From: Halorubrum sp. 48-1-W | Lineage (GTDB): Archaea > Halobacteriota > Halobacteria > Halobacteriales > Haloferacaceae | Length of the DNA stretch: 55,765 bases | Reading direction: 5' to 3' | Assembly (NCBI RefSeq): GCF_003287355.1 | Contig: NZ_QMIM01000031.1 | Coordinates: forward strand, 1 to 55,765 | Part shown: positions 7,607 to 16,806 of the stretch, one piece after another | Position numbering within the stretch: position 1 is the first letter of the stretch | Layout of the letters: every line of letters starts with the position of its first letter | Notes under the pieces: generated by a model | Database searches by the model: none | Told to the model about the DNA's origin: nothing | The model's input: the letters and a program-made list of their open reading frames with translations, nothing else | Position numbers and translations under genes: made by a program

Positions 7607-8521
7607 ATGGTACGCAACGTCGCCGGCGATATGGCGGAACTCGCGCCCGAGGACTTCTACCTCCTCTCGGGTGTCGAGCAGGGGATGCGCTTCTCCGAGT
7701 GGGTGCGCCGCGACACGCTCCCGGACTACGCCGACCTGACGCCGGAGGAGATAGACTACCGGATCGACCGGTGTCTCGATCGCGAGCTGATAGAACGGAA
7801 GACGATCCAGTACGAGGGGTACCAGCTCACCTTCGAGGGGTACGACGCGCTCGCGCTCCGGACGTTCTCCGAGCGCGGGACGATAGACGGCGTGGGCTCC
7901 CCGCTCGGGCTCGGCAAGGAGGGCGACGTCTACGAGGTCCAGTCGTTCAAGCCGCTCGCGTTGAAGTACCACCGCGAGGGGTACACCAACTTCCGGGCGG
8001 TCAACCGCGAACGCGAGTACACCGCCGACCGCGACCACGTCTCCTGGATGTACACCGCGCGCAAGGCGGCCGAACGCGAGTACGAGGCGATGGAGTCGCT
8101 GTATCCCGACGTGTCCGTCCCCCGTCCGGTCGATCACAACCGCCACGCCATCGTGATGGACAAGTTCCCCGGCGTGGAGCTCGCCCGCGCGAAGCTCGAA
8201 CCCGAACAGGCTGGGGGCGTGTTGGACCTGATCTACCGCGAGCTGGTGACCGTCCACGAACTCGGCTGGGTCCACGCCGACATGTCCGAACACAACGTCG
8301 CGGTCGCCAACGAGGGGATCACGGTGTTCGACTGGCCGCAAGCGGTCCCGACGGACCACGAGAACGCCCGCGAGTTCCTCGAACGCGACGTGGCCAACCT
8401 CCTGCGGTACTTCGGACGGAAGTACCCACACGAGATCGACCGCGAGACCGATACCGCCGCGATCGCCGACGCGATCGCCGACGGCTCCTTCGAGACGGTC
8501 CGGGCGTTCGACAAAAAATAA
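7607..8521 (+). CDS. Serine/threonine protein kinase Rio2
   Basis: The protein has 304 aa. An N-terminal winged-helix domain (residues about 1-90, typical of Rio2 and absent from Rio1) is followed by the RIO kinase fold. The nucleotide loop is GLGKEGDVYEV, the ATP lysine is in LALKYHREG, the catalytic loop is HADMSEHNVAV and the metal-binding segment is VFDWPQAV. Archaeal and eukaryotic Rio2 act in late maturation of the small ribosomal subunit. The gene stands alone at the boundary where accessory DNA ends and the GC-rich core begins. Confidence 0.93.
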   Translation: MVRNVAGDMAELAPEDFYLLSGVEQGMRFSEWVRRDTLPDYADLTPEEIDYRIDRCLDRELIERKTIQYEGYQLTFEGYDALALRTFSERGTIDGVGSPLGLGKEGDVYEVQSFKPLALKYHREGYTNFRAVNREREYTADRDHVSWMYTARKAAEREYEAMESLYPDVSVPRPVDHNRHAIVMDKFPGVELARAKLEPEQAGGVLDLIYRELVTVHELGWVHADMSEHNVAVANEGITVFDWPQAVPTDHENAREFLERDVANLLRYFGRKYPHEIDRETDTAAIADAIADGSFETVRAFDKK

Positions 8522-8609
8522 AGTGAATACTGCGATATGAAATTCGATCGACGCCGTCCCTCGCCGCCCACGTCGTAACGCCTACCACCCGCGGCCACGA
8601 GGACCGGGT

Positions 8610-9101
8610 ATGAACGCACGCGACCTGATGGTCGAGGACGTGAGGACGGTCCCGGCGGACGCCGACGTGAGCGACGTCTTCCACAAGTTCGCCCGCAACC
8701 CCTTCTCGGGCTTTCCGGTGGTCGACGACGACGGTCGGGTGGTGGGCGTGGTCACGGAGTCGGACCTCGTCGACCTGTTCGAACCGGAGGAGGAGACGCT
8801 GTGGATCCCGATCGGGCTCCCGCCGTTCGTCGACACGCTCACGTATCAGGTGAAACCGCCCTGGGGCGACCTCGACATGGGGATCGACCTCATGCGCAAT
8901 GCGGACCGGCCCATCACCGAGGTGATGACGACCGATCCCGCGACGGTCACCCCCGACACCGACGTCGACGAGGTGCTCGAACTGCTCTCCGGCGACGACC
9001 CGGACATCAACCGCCTGCCGGTCGTCGACGACGACGGCGTCCTGGTGGGACTCATCGCCCGACAGGACGTGGTCCGCGCGTTCCGCGACAGGCGGATCTG
9101 A
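8610..9101 (+). CDS. CBS-domain pair protein
   Basis: This 163-aa protein consists of a tandem pair of CBS motifs and little else. The first spans about residues 1-60 (MNARDLMVEDVRTVPADADVSD, then FPVVDDDGRVVGVVTESDL). The second spans about 95-160 (ITEVMTTDPATVTPDTD, then LPVVDDDGVLVGLIARQDVV). A CBS pair normally binds adenosyl ligands and acts as an energy sensor for partner proteins. A 30-residue insert separates the motifs. The partner is unknown; the gene converges with the trmB-like gene and is 10 bp from it. Confidence 0.9.
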   Translation: MNARDLMVEDVRTVPADADVSDVFHKFARNPFSGFPVVDDDGRVVGVVTESDLVDLFEPEEETLWIPIGLPPFVDTLTYQVKPPWGDLDMGIDLMRNADRPITEVMTTDPATVTPDTDVDEVLELLSGDDPDINRLPVVDDDGVLVGLIARQDVVRAFRDRRI

Positions 9102-9111
9102 GCTGTCGACC

Positions 9112-10245
9112 TCACTCGGCGTCGAGCCCGACGAGTTCCGCCTCCACGTCCTCGACGAACGCCCCCCGTCCGCCGACGGTGACGGTCCCGTCGTCGGTCT
9201 CGACGGTCAGGGAGTGCTGGACCGGGAACGCGTTGTTCGTCGGCTCGACCATCCCCTGGGTGACGGAGACCACACGCCCGGACACCTCGACCGCCTCGTC
9301 GTCGGGCGTCCGCCGGCCGGCGACCGTCGCTCGGAGGGACGTGCCGCTCCGGAGGTGTCGTGTCGCCTGGAACACCGCGTGTCTGAACGCCGCGTACTCG
9401 GCCGGCAACGGAGCCGGCTCGGCGACGGTCGCCTCGGCGGCGACGGGCCAGTAGTTTCCCATGAACGACCCCGTTATCACGGGGGAGAGCTGTTCCTGGG
9501 CGAAGACGATCGCCTGGCGGTCGGAATCCGACCGGCGTAACAGCTCCGGCGGTGCGACGAGCCCCCGCGCCGAGTCGACGGTGAGCATCGTCGGCATCGC
9601 CTCCTCCCACGTCCGGACGACGCTGGCTATCGGCCCGTCGTCGGCGATAGGCTCGTCCTCGTCGATGGTCTCGTCCTCGTCGATGGTCTCGTCCTCGTCG
9701 ATGGTATCGGCGACGGCGGTGACGTCCCGGCTCCCGTCGAGGTCCTCGGCGTCGGTGACGACGAGCAGTACGAGGACGCCGCGGTCGACCGCGTCCGCCA
9801 GCCCGTCCCGGACCGCAGGGAGGTGTTTCGCCGGGAGCGAGAGCGTCACCTCCGCGTCGGCGTCCTCGAGGAGCGACCGGATCCGCTTTAGAACGGTGAC
9901 GCGTGATTTGACCACCTCGAACTGCTCGGTTTCGCGTTCGACCCGAGAGTAGCGCTCCTCGAGTCCGGGCCGGATCGCGTCCGCATCGGACCGGAGCCGG
10001 CCTATCACCTCCTCTGGCGGGTTCGCGCGGATCGTCGTCGGCACCGCGTGGTCGTGGACCTCGACGAACCCGCGGTCCGCGAGCGACTCGCTCACGCTGT
10101 ACACGTAGCGCTTCGAGACGCCCGCGGCGTCGGCGACCGTGCTGGCCGTCGCCTCGCCGTGTTCGAGGAGGGAGAGGTACGTGTCGATCTCCTTCCCGGA
10201 GAGCCCGAACCGGCCGAGGAGGTCCGTCAGCGTCCGGTCGTCCAT
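9112..10245 (-). CDS. TrmB-family sugar-sensing transcriptional regulator
   Basis: The protein has 377 aa from the ATG at 10245, which begins MDDRTLTDLLGRFGLSGKE; an ATG 24 bp upstream adds only MPRLPLRR. Residues about 10-80 are the TrmB winged helix (YLSLLEHGEATASTVADAAGVSKRYVYSV), followed by a coiled linker and a large effector-binding domain like that of TrmBL regulators. Known TrmB proteins bind maltose, glucose or related sugars and switch sugar metabolism genes. Its neighbours are GH13 and GH15 enzymes, so they are likely targets. An acidic ETIDED repeat from three 18-bp tandem copies (9653-9706) is a hypervariable loop. Confidence 0.88.
   Translation of the reverse strand: MDDRTLTDLLGRFGLSGKEIDTYLSLLEHGEATASTVADAAGVSKRYVYSVSESLADRGFVEVHDHAVPTTIRANPPEEVIGRLRSDADAIRPGLEERYSRVERETEQFEVVKSRVTVLKRIRSLLEDADAEVTLSLPAKHLPAVRDGLADAVDRGVLVLLVVTDAEDLDGSRDVTAVADTIDEDETIDEDETIDEDEPIADDGPIASVVRTWEEAMPTMLTVDSARGLVAPPELLRRSDSDRQAIVFAQEQLSPVITGSFMGNYWPVAAEATVAEPAPLPAEYAAFRHAVFQATRHLRSGTSLRATVAGRRTPDDEAVEVSGRVVSVTQGMVEPTNNAFPVQHSLTVETDDGTVTVGGRGAFVEDVEAELVGLDAE
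9653..9706. repeat. Three tandem 18-bp copies inside the trmB-like gene
   Basis: TCGTCCTCGTCGATGGTC occurs at 9653-9670 and 9671-9688, and again with one change at 9689-9706. The unit is a multiple of three, so copy number can change without breaking the frame. It encodes the acidic repeat ETIDED. Confidence 0.9.
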
Positions 10246-10312
10246 ACGTCGAAGGGGTAGACGGGGCACTTATACCGGTCGGTGGTGGTCGATGCCGGTC
10301 AGATCGGTCACC

Positions 10313-12556
10313 TCACGCGAGGACGGCGACACTCTCGACGACGACCGCACCGTCGACCGGCTCGTTGGCAAACAGGTCGCGGTCGACCCGCTCCGGTACG
10401 TCCACGGTCGCCGGCGAGTCCGCGAAGTTCACGACAACGAGCAGGCGGTCGCGGGGACTGGTCCCCCCGTCGCCGGCCTCCGATCCGGCCGTCCGTTCGT
10501 ACGCGGTCACGCGGTCGGGGTCGCCGGCGATGACCTCGGTCGCTCCGGAGCCGGCCTCGAAGTCGACCGCACCGACGCGGAGCGCCGGTTCGGCGGCCCT
10601 GAGCGCGGAGAGCCGTCGGTGGAACTCGGTGAGCGCGGTGTCGCCGTCGTGCCAGCGGAACGGCCCGCGGGTCGTCTCGTTGCCCCGTTCCTGTCCCGCG
10701 TACACCATCGGCGCGCCGGGGAGCGTGAACGTCACGGCAGTGGCCGCGCGTAGCGCCGGTTCGCCGTGGCTCGTCAGGTAGCGGTCCTCGTCGTGGTTCT
10801 CGACGTAGCGCAGCTGTGCGCCCGGATCGTCGAACCCGAGCCACCGCGTGCGCTCGAGTGCGTCCGCGACCGCGTCGGCCGGCTCCCGTCCGGCCCCGAC
10901 CGCGTTCAACGTCCCGTACAGCGAGGTGTCGTAGTGGAGGTGGAACTCGCCCTCGCCGTAGAAGGGGTCGTGCGGGAGCGTCTCGTCGAGGAGCAGGACG
11001 TCGTCCGGGACGCGGTCGGCGACCTCCTTCCAGAACCCGTGCGGGACGCCCCAGGCCACGTCCGCACGAAAGCCGTCGACGACGGCCGCCCACTCGTCGA
11101 CGACGGACAGCATCCACGCCCGGACGGCGGGGTCGTCGTAGTTCAGGTTCGGGATCCGCCCCCAGTCGAAGCGGTACTCCGGGACCTCGCCCGCGGGGAG
11201 CACGGCCCAGTCGATCCCCGTCACGTCGACCGCGGCGTCGGCCCGGCGGTAGCGGTCGGCGTAGTCCGGCAGGCCGGCCGAGTGAAGCTGGAACGCCGGG
11301 TGGTCGCGGGAGGTGTGGTTGATCACCAGGTCGAAGACGACCCGGATCCCGGCGTCGTGGCAGGCGTCGACCAGCGACTCGAACGCCGCCCGCGACCCGA
11401 GGTCGTCTGCCGTCTCGAAGTAGTCGGTGACGTGGTAGCCGTGCTCGGTCGGCGAGGCGAGCACGGGGGTCAACCAGAGCGCGTCGACGGCGAGGCTCTC
11501 GAGGTAGGGGACCCGGCGTTCGATCTCCCGGAACGTCGTCGGGAGCGTGTCGCCCGCAAACGACCGGACGTACACCTCGTACACCGTCGGCGACGCCGCC
11601 CACGCCGGCCGGGCGTGTGGGTTCACCACCGTGGAGGACGCCCCCCACGTCGACCCGTCCCCGCCGGCTCCGCCGTCCGGTTCGACCCGAACCGTCGCCA
11701 TCGCCCCGTGTCGCTCCGCGTGCGGGACGGCGTGGATCCGGAGTTCACCCTCGATCCCGTCCAGCTCCCGGAGCGGGACGGCGAGCGCGTGGCCGTCCGA
11801 GCGAGCCTCGATGCGCTCGACGTCGGCGGGGTCCGCGTCCCGGTCGTCGACGAGGAAGGTCACGTCGACGTCGGCCGGGTCCGTCCCCGACCCCGGCGGA
11901 ACGCCGACGTCGGCCTCGACGACGAGGCGGCGGTCGGCGGCGTCCTCGCCGGACACGTCGTCCGCCGTCGTCTCGACCCGGCCGTCGAACGAGAGCCGGG
12001 GACGACCCGGACCGTCGACCTCGTGGACGACGTGGCGTTCGTTCCCCCGGTCGTCGTTGGCGACGAACCCGACGCCGTGACGGCCCGGTGGGAGGCGGGT
12101 CCGGTAGACCCACTCGTCGTCCTCGCGCGTCGGACGGTCGCGCGCGAGCAGTCGGTCGTTGTGTCGCCAGAGCAGGGAGACCCGCTCGACCGCGTCGTCC
12201 GCGACCGGGAGGCCGCTCGCGGGCACGCGGACCTCGGTCTCGCGGCGCTCGTCCGGGAAGACACGCACGCGCTGGCGGTGCGATCCGTCGGGCGCGTCGA
12301 GCTGTAGGACGTAGGTCCCCGGCGCATCCGGATGGAGGTGGACGACCGGGTCGTCCGGCCGGCCCGTCTCGCCGGGCCGGAGGACGGGGTCGTCGCCGGT
12401 CCCGTCGACGTCGCTGTCGGTCGTGCTAGCGGCGTCGCTGTCGGCGGGCGCCTCCAGGAGCGTCCACTCGTACCGTCCCGACGGGTCCGGGTCGCGCGGG
12501 GCCAACTCGACCGACCGCCCGACGCTCGTCGCCCGCGGCGGTCCGGGCTCGTACAT
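10313..12556 (-). CDS. GH13 alpha-amylase family enzyme
   Basis: The protein has 747 aa. All four conserved GH13 regions are present in the second half: region I FDLVINHTS, II GFRADVAWG with the nucleophile aspartate, III LLLDETL with the acid/base glutamate, and IV VENHDEDR. The first 330 residues form beta-sandwich modules of the E-set/CBM48 kind (residues about 120-180, VSLLWRHNDR ... GRHGVGFVANDDRGN). No signal peptide is visible, so it probably acts on alpha-glucans in the cytoplasm, as an amylase, neopullulanase or debranching enzyme; the exact specificity cannot be read. It is divergent from the GH15 gene and close to the trmB-like regulator. Confidence 0.9.
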   Translation of the reverse strand: MYEPGPPRATSVGRSVELAPRDPDPSGRYEWTLLEAPADSDAASTTDSDVDGTGDDPVLRPGETGRPDDPVVHLHPDAPGTYVLQLDAPDGSHRQRVRVFPDERRETEVRVPASGLPVADDAVERVSLLWRHNDRLLARDRPTREDDEWVYRTRLPPGRHGVGFVANDDRGNERHVVHEVDGPGRPRLSFDGRVETTADDVSGEDAADRRLVVEADVGVPPGSGTDPADVDVTFLVDDRDADPADVERIEARSDGHALAVPLRELDGIEGELRIHAVPHAERHGAMATVRVEPDGGAGGDGSTWGASSTVVNPHARPAWAASPTVYEVYVRSFAGDTLPTTFREIERRVPYLESLAVDALWLTPVLASPTEHGYHVTDYFETADDLGSRAAFESLVDACHDAGIRVVFDLVINHTSRDHPAFQLHSAGLPDYADRYRRADAAVDVTGIDWAVLPAGEVPEYRFDWGRIPNLNYDDPAVRAWMLSVVDEWAAVVDGFRADVAWGVPHGFWKEVADRVPDDVLLLDETLPHDPFYGEGEFHLHYDTSLYGTLNAVGAGREPADAVADALERTRWLGFDDPGAQLRYVENHDEDRYLTSHGEPALRAATAVTFTLPGAPMVYAGQERGNETTRGPFRWHDGDTALTEFHRRLSALRAAEPALRVGAVDFEAGSGATEVIAGDPDRVTAYERTAGSEAGDGGTSPRDRLLVVVNFADSPATVDVPERVDRDLFANEPVDGAVVVESVAVLA

Positions 12557-12660
12557 ACCTCCATCCTGGGGCGGACTCGCTTGAGCGTTTCCGTCGTGAA
12601 CAAATTATGATTGACTATTTCACCAAAGATTCATTCGTGGCCGGCACGTCCTCGCGACCA
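12557..12660. promoter_or_regulatory. Divergent promoter region between GH13 and GH15 genes
   Basis: This 104-bp gap contains the only AT-rich stretch nearby (AAATTATGATTGACTATTTC at about 12603-12622), where the promoters must lie. An in-frame ATG at 12607 would lengthen the GH15 protein by 18 residues with no family similarity, so I place the start at 12661. I looked for the TACT-N7-GAGTA operator known for a haloarchaeal TrmB and did not find it. Confidence 0.4.
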
Positions 12661-14754
12661 ATGCAACTACGCGACGCGCTCGACGACTACAAGCGAAACG
12701 CGGGCCACAACCGGCGCTTCCCGGGCGAGCGACGCACCGTCACGGGACGGTTCACGGGCGGTGACGGCCGGCTCGTCCACGTCGCCCCCGACGGCGGACT
12801 CCGAGACTTCGGGTACCCGCTCACCGGCATGAGCGGGCTCACCCGCTCGCGGTTCGGGCTGGCCGTCGACGGCGACGTGACCTGGTTCGACCCGTCGCGG
12901 GCGCGTCAGCGGTACGTCGACGACACGCCGCTCGTCGAGACGGTCCACGGGACCGACCGCGCGACCGTGCGCCGGTACGACCTCGCGGTCGGGGACGCCC
13001 ACCTCACACACGCGACCGTCGAGCCCGACCCGGACGCCGACCGCGACGCGGACGACTTCGCGCTCGTCGCGTACGCGGCCTTCGCCCCCGACGGCCGCGA
13101 CGACCACGTGGGACAGCTCCGCTACGACGACGCGGTCGAGGTGTACCACGCCGACGAACACGACTTCCTCGCGAGCGCCACCGGCTTCGACGACCTCCGC
13201 GGACAGCTTCCGCCTACGTTCCCCGAGGTCCTCGACGACGCGCCGATCGACCTCCCGCGCGACCGCGACGCTGCCCGCTACGACGAGGAGCGGCTCTCCG
13301 GGGAGGTCGTCGTCGAAGCCCCCGTCGAGGACGCCACGGCGACCCTCGGAACCCTCCTCACGGACCGCTCGGAGACGAACCGCGAGACGGCGCGGAGCCG
13401 CCTCTCGACGCTGTTCGCGGAACTCGACTCCCCGGAGGCGCTGGCCGCCGCCGCCGCCGACACGACCCCGACCGTGTCGGCCTCGATGCCCGAGCGGGAG
13501 TCGGTCGTCGCGGACCTGCGGGTGTTGTCGTTGCTGTCGGCGGAGAGCGGCCTGCGGATCGCCGGGCCGGACTTCGACCCACACTACCAGCACTCGGGTG
13601 GCTACGGCTACACCTGGTTCCGCGACGACGCCGAGATCTCGACGTTCCTCCTCGAGTCGGACGACCGGCTCGGCCTCGGGCTCGACGACTGGCACGCCCG
13701 GTCCGCGCGGATGTACGTCGAGGCCCAGCGCCCCGACGGCTCCTGGCCCCACCGGGTCTGGCCGCGGAACGGCGCGCTCGCGCCCGGGTGGGCGAACGCG
13801 CGCATCGAGGACGGCCCCGACGTGGACTACCAGGCCGACCAGACCGGCAGCGTGATCGCGTTCCTCGCCCGGGCACGGGGGCGCGACGTCGACGTCGACG
13901 GGCTCGATCCGGCCCTCGTCGACGCGCTCGCGAGCCTCGACTCGACCCTCGCGGACGACGGGCGTCCCGTCGTCTGTCAGAACGCCTGGGAGGACTCCGT
14001 CGGCCGGTTCACGCACACGGCCGCGACGTTCCTCGAGGCGTACAGCACGCTCGCGCGTCACGGCGCGGGGCTCGCCGGCGACGCCGACGGCCGGTTCGAC
14101 GACGTGCCCGCCGACCACGCCCGACGGCGTGCCCGGGAGGTGTACGACGCGCTCGACGACCTCTGGGTTCCGGATCGGGGGTGTTACGCGCTCCGCGAGA
14201 CGGTTCACGGCGACGTCGACGACCGGCTCGACTCCGCGACGCTCGCGCTCGCGAGCGCGCACCACGCGTACGACGCGCTCGGTGACGCTCCCCAGGCCGG
14301 GAGCGGCGCGGTCGACGACGGACGACTCGATCGGCTGGTCTCACACGTCGAGCGCGTCGTGGACGGGCTGGCCCGCGAGACGGACGACGTGTCGGGGCTG
14401 TTCCGCTACGAGGGCGACGGCTGGCGGCGCGTCGACCAGCCGGTCGAGAAGGTGTGGACGGTCTCGACCGCGTGGGGCGCACACGCCTGCGCGGAGACGG
14501 CCGCCCTGCTCGCCGACCACGAGGATCCCCGGGCGGAGCGGTTCGCCGAACGCGCCCGCGACCTGCTCGGGGTCGTCTCGCCGGACGGCCCGCTGTGTGA
14601 GCCGACCGGGTACCTCCCCGAGCAGTTCTTCGACGACGGGACGCCCGACAGCGCCACGCCGCTGGGGTGGCCACACGCCATCCGGCTGGCGACGGTCGGG
14701 ACGCTCGACGCGCGCGGGATGTTGACGGCGGAGCCCGTGCCCGCCGACGACTGA
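12661..14754 (+). CDS. GH15 glucoamylase/glucodextranase-like enzyme
   Basis: The protein has 697 aa from the ATG at 12661 (MQLRDALDDYKRN). An N-terminal beta-sandwich (about residues 1-250, beginning GERRTVTGRFTGGDGRLVHV) precedes the (alpha/alpha)6 barrel. Barrel signatures are GYGYTWFRDDAEIS, NAWEDSVGRFTHTAA with the acid glutamate, and a late LCEPTGYLPEQF with the base glutamate. GH15 enzymes release glucose from the non-reducing ends of alpha-glucans. There is no secretion signal. With the divergent GH13 enzyme it would degrade intracellular glycogen or imported maltodextrin, presumably under the TrmB-like regulator. Confidence 0.9.
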   Translation: MQLRDALDDYKRNAGHNRRFPGERRTVTGRFTGGDGRLVHVAPDGGLRDFGYPLTGMSGLTRSRFGLAVDGDVTWFDPSRARQRYVDDTPLVETVHGTDRATVRRYDLAVGDAHLTHATVEPDPDADRDADDFALVAYAAFAPDGRDDHVGQLRYDDAVEVYHADEHDFLASATGFDDLRGQLPPTFPEVLDDAPIDLPRDRDAARYDEERLSGEVVVEAPVEDATATLGTLLTDRSETNRETARSRLSTLFAELDSPEALAAAAADTTPTVSASMPERESVVADLRVLSLLSAESGLRIAGPDFDPHYQHSGGYGYTWFRDDAEISTFLLESDDRLGLGLDDWHARSARMYVEAQRPDGSWPHRVWPRNGALAPGWANARIEDGPDVDYQADQTGSVIAFLARARGRDVDVDGLDPALVDALASLDSTLADDGRPVVCQNAWEDSVGRFTHTAATFLEAYSTLARHGAGLAGDADGRFDDVPADHARRRAREVYDALDDLWVPDRGCYALRETVHGDVDDRLDSATLALASAHHAYDALGDAPQAGSGAVDDGRLDRLVSHVERVVDGLARETDDVSGLFRYEGDGWRRVDQPVEKVWTVSTAWGAHACAETAALLADHEDPRAERFAERARDLLGVVSPDGPLCEPTGYLPEQFFDDGTPDSATPLGWPHAIRLATVGTLDARGMLTAEPVPADD

Positions 14755-14785
14755 GGAACCGACTCAGGACGACTGAAGAACCGAC

Positions 14786-15940
14786 TCAGAACTCGGCCAG
14801 CCCGGCCTCGATCCGGTCGAACCCCTCCTCGATCCGCTCGGCGGAGTTGGCGAACGAGAGCCGGAGGTGGCCGGGCGTCGAGTCGCCGAAGCCGTCGCCG
14901 GGCGCGAGCACGACGCCGTGTTCCGTTAGCAGGTGTTTCGCGACGTCGATCGCGGGCGCGTCGAGCCCGGGGTCGAGGTAGGCGTAGAACGCGCCCTCCG
15001 GCCGGGGACACGAGAGGCCGTCGATCCCCGCGACGCGGTCGACCACGAGGTCCCGGCGCTCACGGAAGGCGTCGTACATCTCCTCGTAGGGTTCCTGCGG
15101 GCCGGTGAGCGCGGCGACCGCCGCGTGCTGGGCGACGCTCGACGCGCAGGCGGTCGTCGACTCGTGGACCCGGGTCACGTCGTCGATCACGTGGTCGTCG
15201 CCGGCGAGCCAGCCGAGCCGCCAGCCGGTCATGGCGTACCGCTTCGAGCAGGAGCCGACCGTCAACACGTGGTCCGGGTGGCCGGTGTAGGCGGCGATCC
15301 CCTCCGCGGGCCCGTCGTAGGTGAGCCCGAGGTACACCTCGTCGGCGATCACGTAGGCGTCGTGGTCGGCCGCAGCCTCGACGACCGCCCGGCACTCCTC
15401 GGGGTCGAAGACCCTGCCGGTCGGGTTCGAGGGCGTCGTGAGCACGACCGCGGCGGTGTCGTCGCTCATCGCGTCGACGACGCGGTCCGCGTCGAGGGCG
15501 AACCCGGTCTCCGCGGGCATGGGCACCTCCCGGAACGTCCCGTCCGCGAGCCGCGCCTGCGTCGCGTAGTTCGGCCAGGTCGGCCCGGGGACGAGCAGTT
15601 CCTCGCCCGGCGAGACGGTGGCGAGCGTGGCAAGGTGGAGCGCCTCCATCCCGCCGACCGTGACGACGACCTCGTCGGGGTCGTGTTCGACGCCGTAGTC
15701 GCGCGCGAGCGTGTCGGCGATCGCGCGTCGGCAGGCGGGCGTCCCGGCGTTGGCGGTGTAGTGGGTGGCGCCGCCGCGGGCGGCCTCCGCGGCCGCGTCG
15801 ATCACGTGGTCGGGCGTGTCGAAGTCGGGCTCGCCGACCTCGAGTCGGACGAGATCGCCGCCCCGTTCCTGTGCGAGGTCGTACATTACGCGGATGCTCG
15901 ATCGGTCCGCGTCCCGGACGCGGTCGGTCGGCGTTGGCAT
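14786..15940 (-). CDS. Class I/II PLP-dependent aminotransferase
   Basis: The protein has 384 aa, the normal length for the AspC-like family. The PLP lysine is in VGSCSKRYAMTGWRLGW, and other signatures are TTPSNPTGRVF and ADEVYLGL (the aspartate contacting the pyridine nitrogen). The C-terminal arginine that binds the substrate carboxylate is in GHLRLSFANS. It transfers amino groups between amino acids and 2-oxo acids. The substrate cannot be fixed from sequence, though aspartate or aromatic amino acids are usual for this group. Its gene stands alone between the GH15 gene and an unrelated hypothetical gene. Confidence 0.9.
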   Translation of the reverse strand: MPTPTDRVRDADRSSIRVMYDLAQERGGDLVRLEVGEPDFDTPDHVIDAAAEAARGGATHYTANAGTPACRRAIADTLARDYGVEHDPDEVVVTVGGMEALHLATLATVSPGEELLVPGPTWPNYATQARLADGTFREVPMPAETGFALDADRVVDAMSDDTAAVVLTTPSNPTGRVFDPEECRAVVEAAADHDAYVIADEVYLGLTYDGPAEGIAAYTGHPDHVLTVGSCSKRYAMTGWRLGWLAGDDHVIDDVTRVHESTTACASSVAQHAAVAALTGPQEPYEEMYDAFRERRDLVVDRVAGIDGLSCPRPEGAFYAYLDPGLDAPAIDVAKHLLTEHGVVLAPGDGFGDSTPGHLRLSFANSAERIEEGFDRIEAGLAEF

Positions 15941-16018
15941 ACCGTCCCCACGGCGATCCGTCCCAAAAGGGGTTGGGTCGCGGAAATCGTGAGATTTGGG
16001 GGGCTCCGCGGCCGACAG

Positions 16019-16732
16019 TCACACCATGTCGCCACGCACCGACGAGCCCTCCTGGTCGGCACGCTCGGTCGTGAGCGCGTCCGCGACCGCCCCGGCGACG
16101 TCGTCGTCGACGCCGAGCGTCGAGAGCGCAGTCGACAACGTCGGCATCGCGAACGATCCCGCCCGAAGCCGATCGAACGCCTCGTCGTCCCGGCGGCCGT
16201 CCGCCCAGAGACAGACGCCGCGGGGGTCGAGAACCTCCCCGTACGCCTCCCTCGCGAGCGCGCCCTTCAGCCGCTGGGTCACGTTGTCGCCGAAGCTCGC
16301 GTTACACACCTCGAGGTGGACCGGGACGTCGGGAACGTCGCCGGCGGCAGGGTCGGCGGCAGTGCGATCGTCGCCGGGCGGCTCGCCGTCCGCTTCCGGC
16401 ACGGCGAGCAGTTCCGCCGCGAGACACTTCTCCGGGGCGGCGTACCCGTTGTCGCTGGCGCGGACGCGGTCCGGATGTGCCTCCGCCCACGACGCGCGGA
16501 CCGTCGTGCCGACGCCCTTGATCCCGTACTCCGCCTCGAAGGCTGTCGCGGCGTCCGCGTCGCTCGCCATCAGGACGTCCTTCGTGAGGTAGACGTCGAG
16601 CCGGTCGATCGGGTCGAGCCCGAGCGCCACGTCGCCGAACGCCCACACCTCCCGGACGGGCACGGGCATCTCCTCCTCCTCGACGCGGTCGACGATCGTC
16701 TCCAACCGGTCGACCGCCCGGTCCAGTTCCAT
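16019..16732 (-). CDS. Conserved haloarchaeal protein of unknown function
   Basis: This 237-aa acidic soluble protein begins with a helix (ELDRAVDRLETIVDRVEEEE) and continues with an alpha/beta segment (VREVWAFGDVALGLDPIDRLDVYLTKD). That segment has a nucleotidyltransferase-like feel (G-D ... D-R-L-D), but I cannot show a catalytic set. Residues about 120-140 are a low-complexity Asp/Pro/Ala linker. I believe it belongs to a DUF family found only in Halobacteria (DUF7095 comes to mind, unverified). It is 79 bp upstream of the aminotransferase gene and reads the same way. Confidence 0.75.
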   Translation of the reverse strand: MELDRAVDRLETIVDRVEEEEMPVPVREVWAFGDVALGLDPIDRLDVYLTKDVLMASDADAATAFEAEYGIKGVGTTVRASWAEAHPDRVRASDNGYAAPEKCLAAELLAVPEADGEPPGDDRTAADPAAGDVPDVPVHLEVCNASFGDNVTQRLKGALAREAYGEVLDPRGVCLWADGRRDDEAFDRLRAGSFAMPTLSTALSTLGVDDDVAGAVADALTTERADQEGSSVRGDMV

Positions 16733-16806
16733 CGACCCGCGGTACGGGCGGCGGGCTCATACGGGTTGCGCTCGCGGGACCCGACCCGCGAACGCCGGCG
16801 GATCCC

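Noticed and set aside
12557-12660. TrmB operator in the divergent amylase promoter region
   Set aside because: The published haloarchaeal TrmB motif (TACT-N7-GAGTA) is not present on either strand. Regulation by the neighbour remains only an inference.
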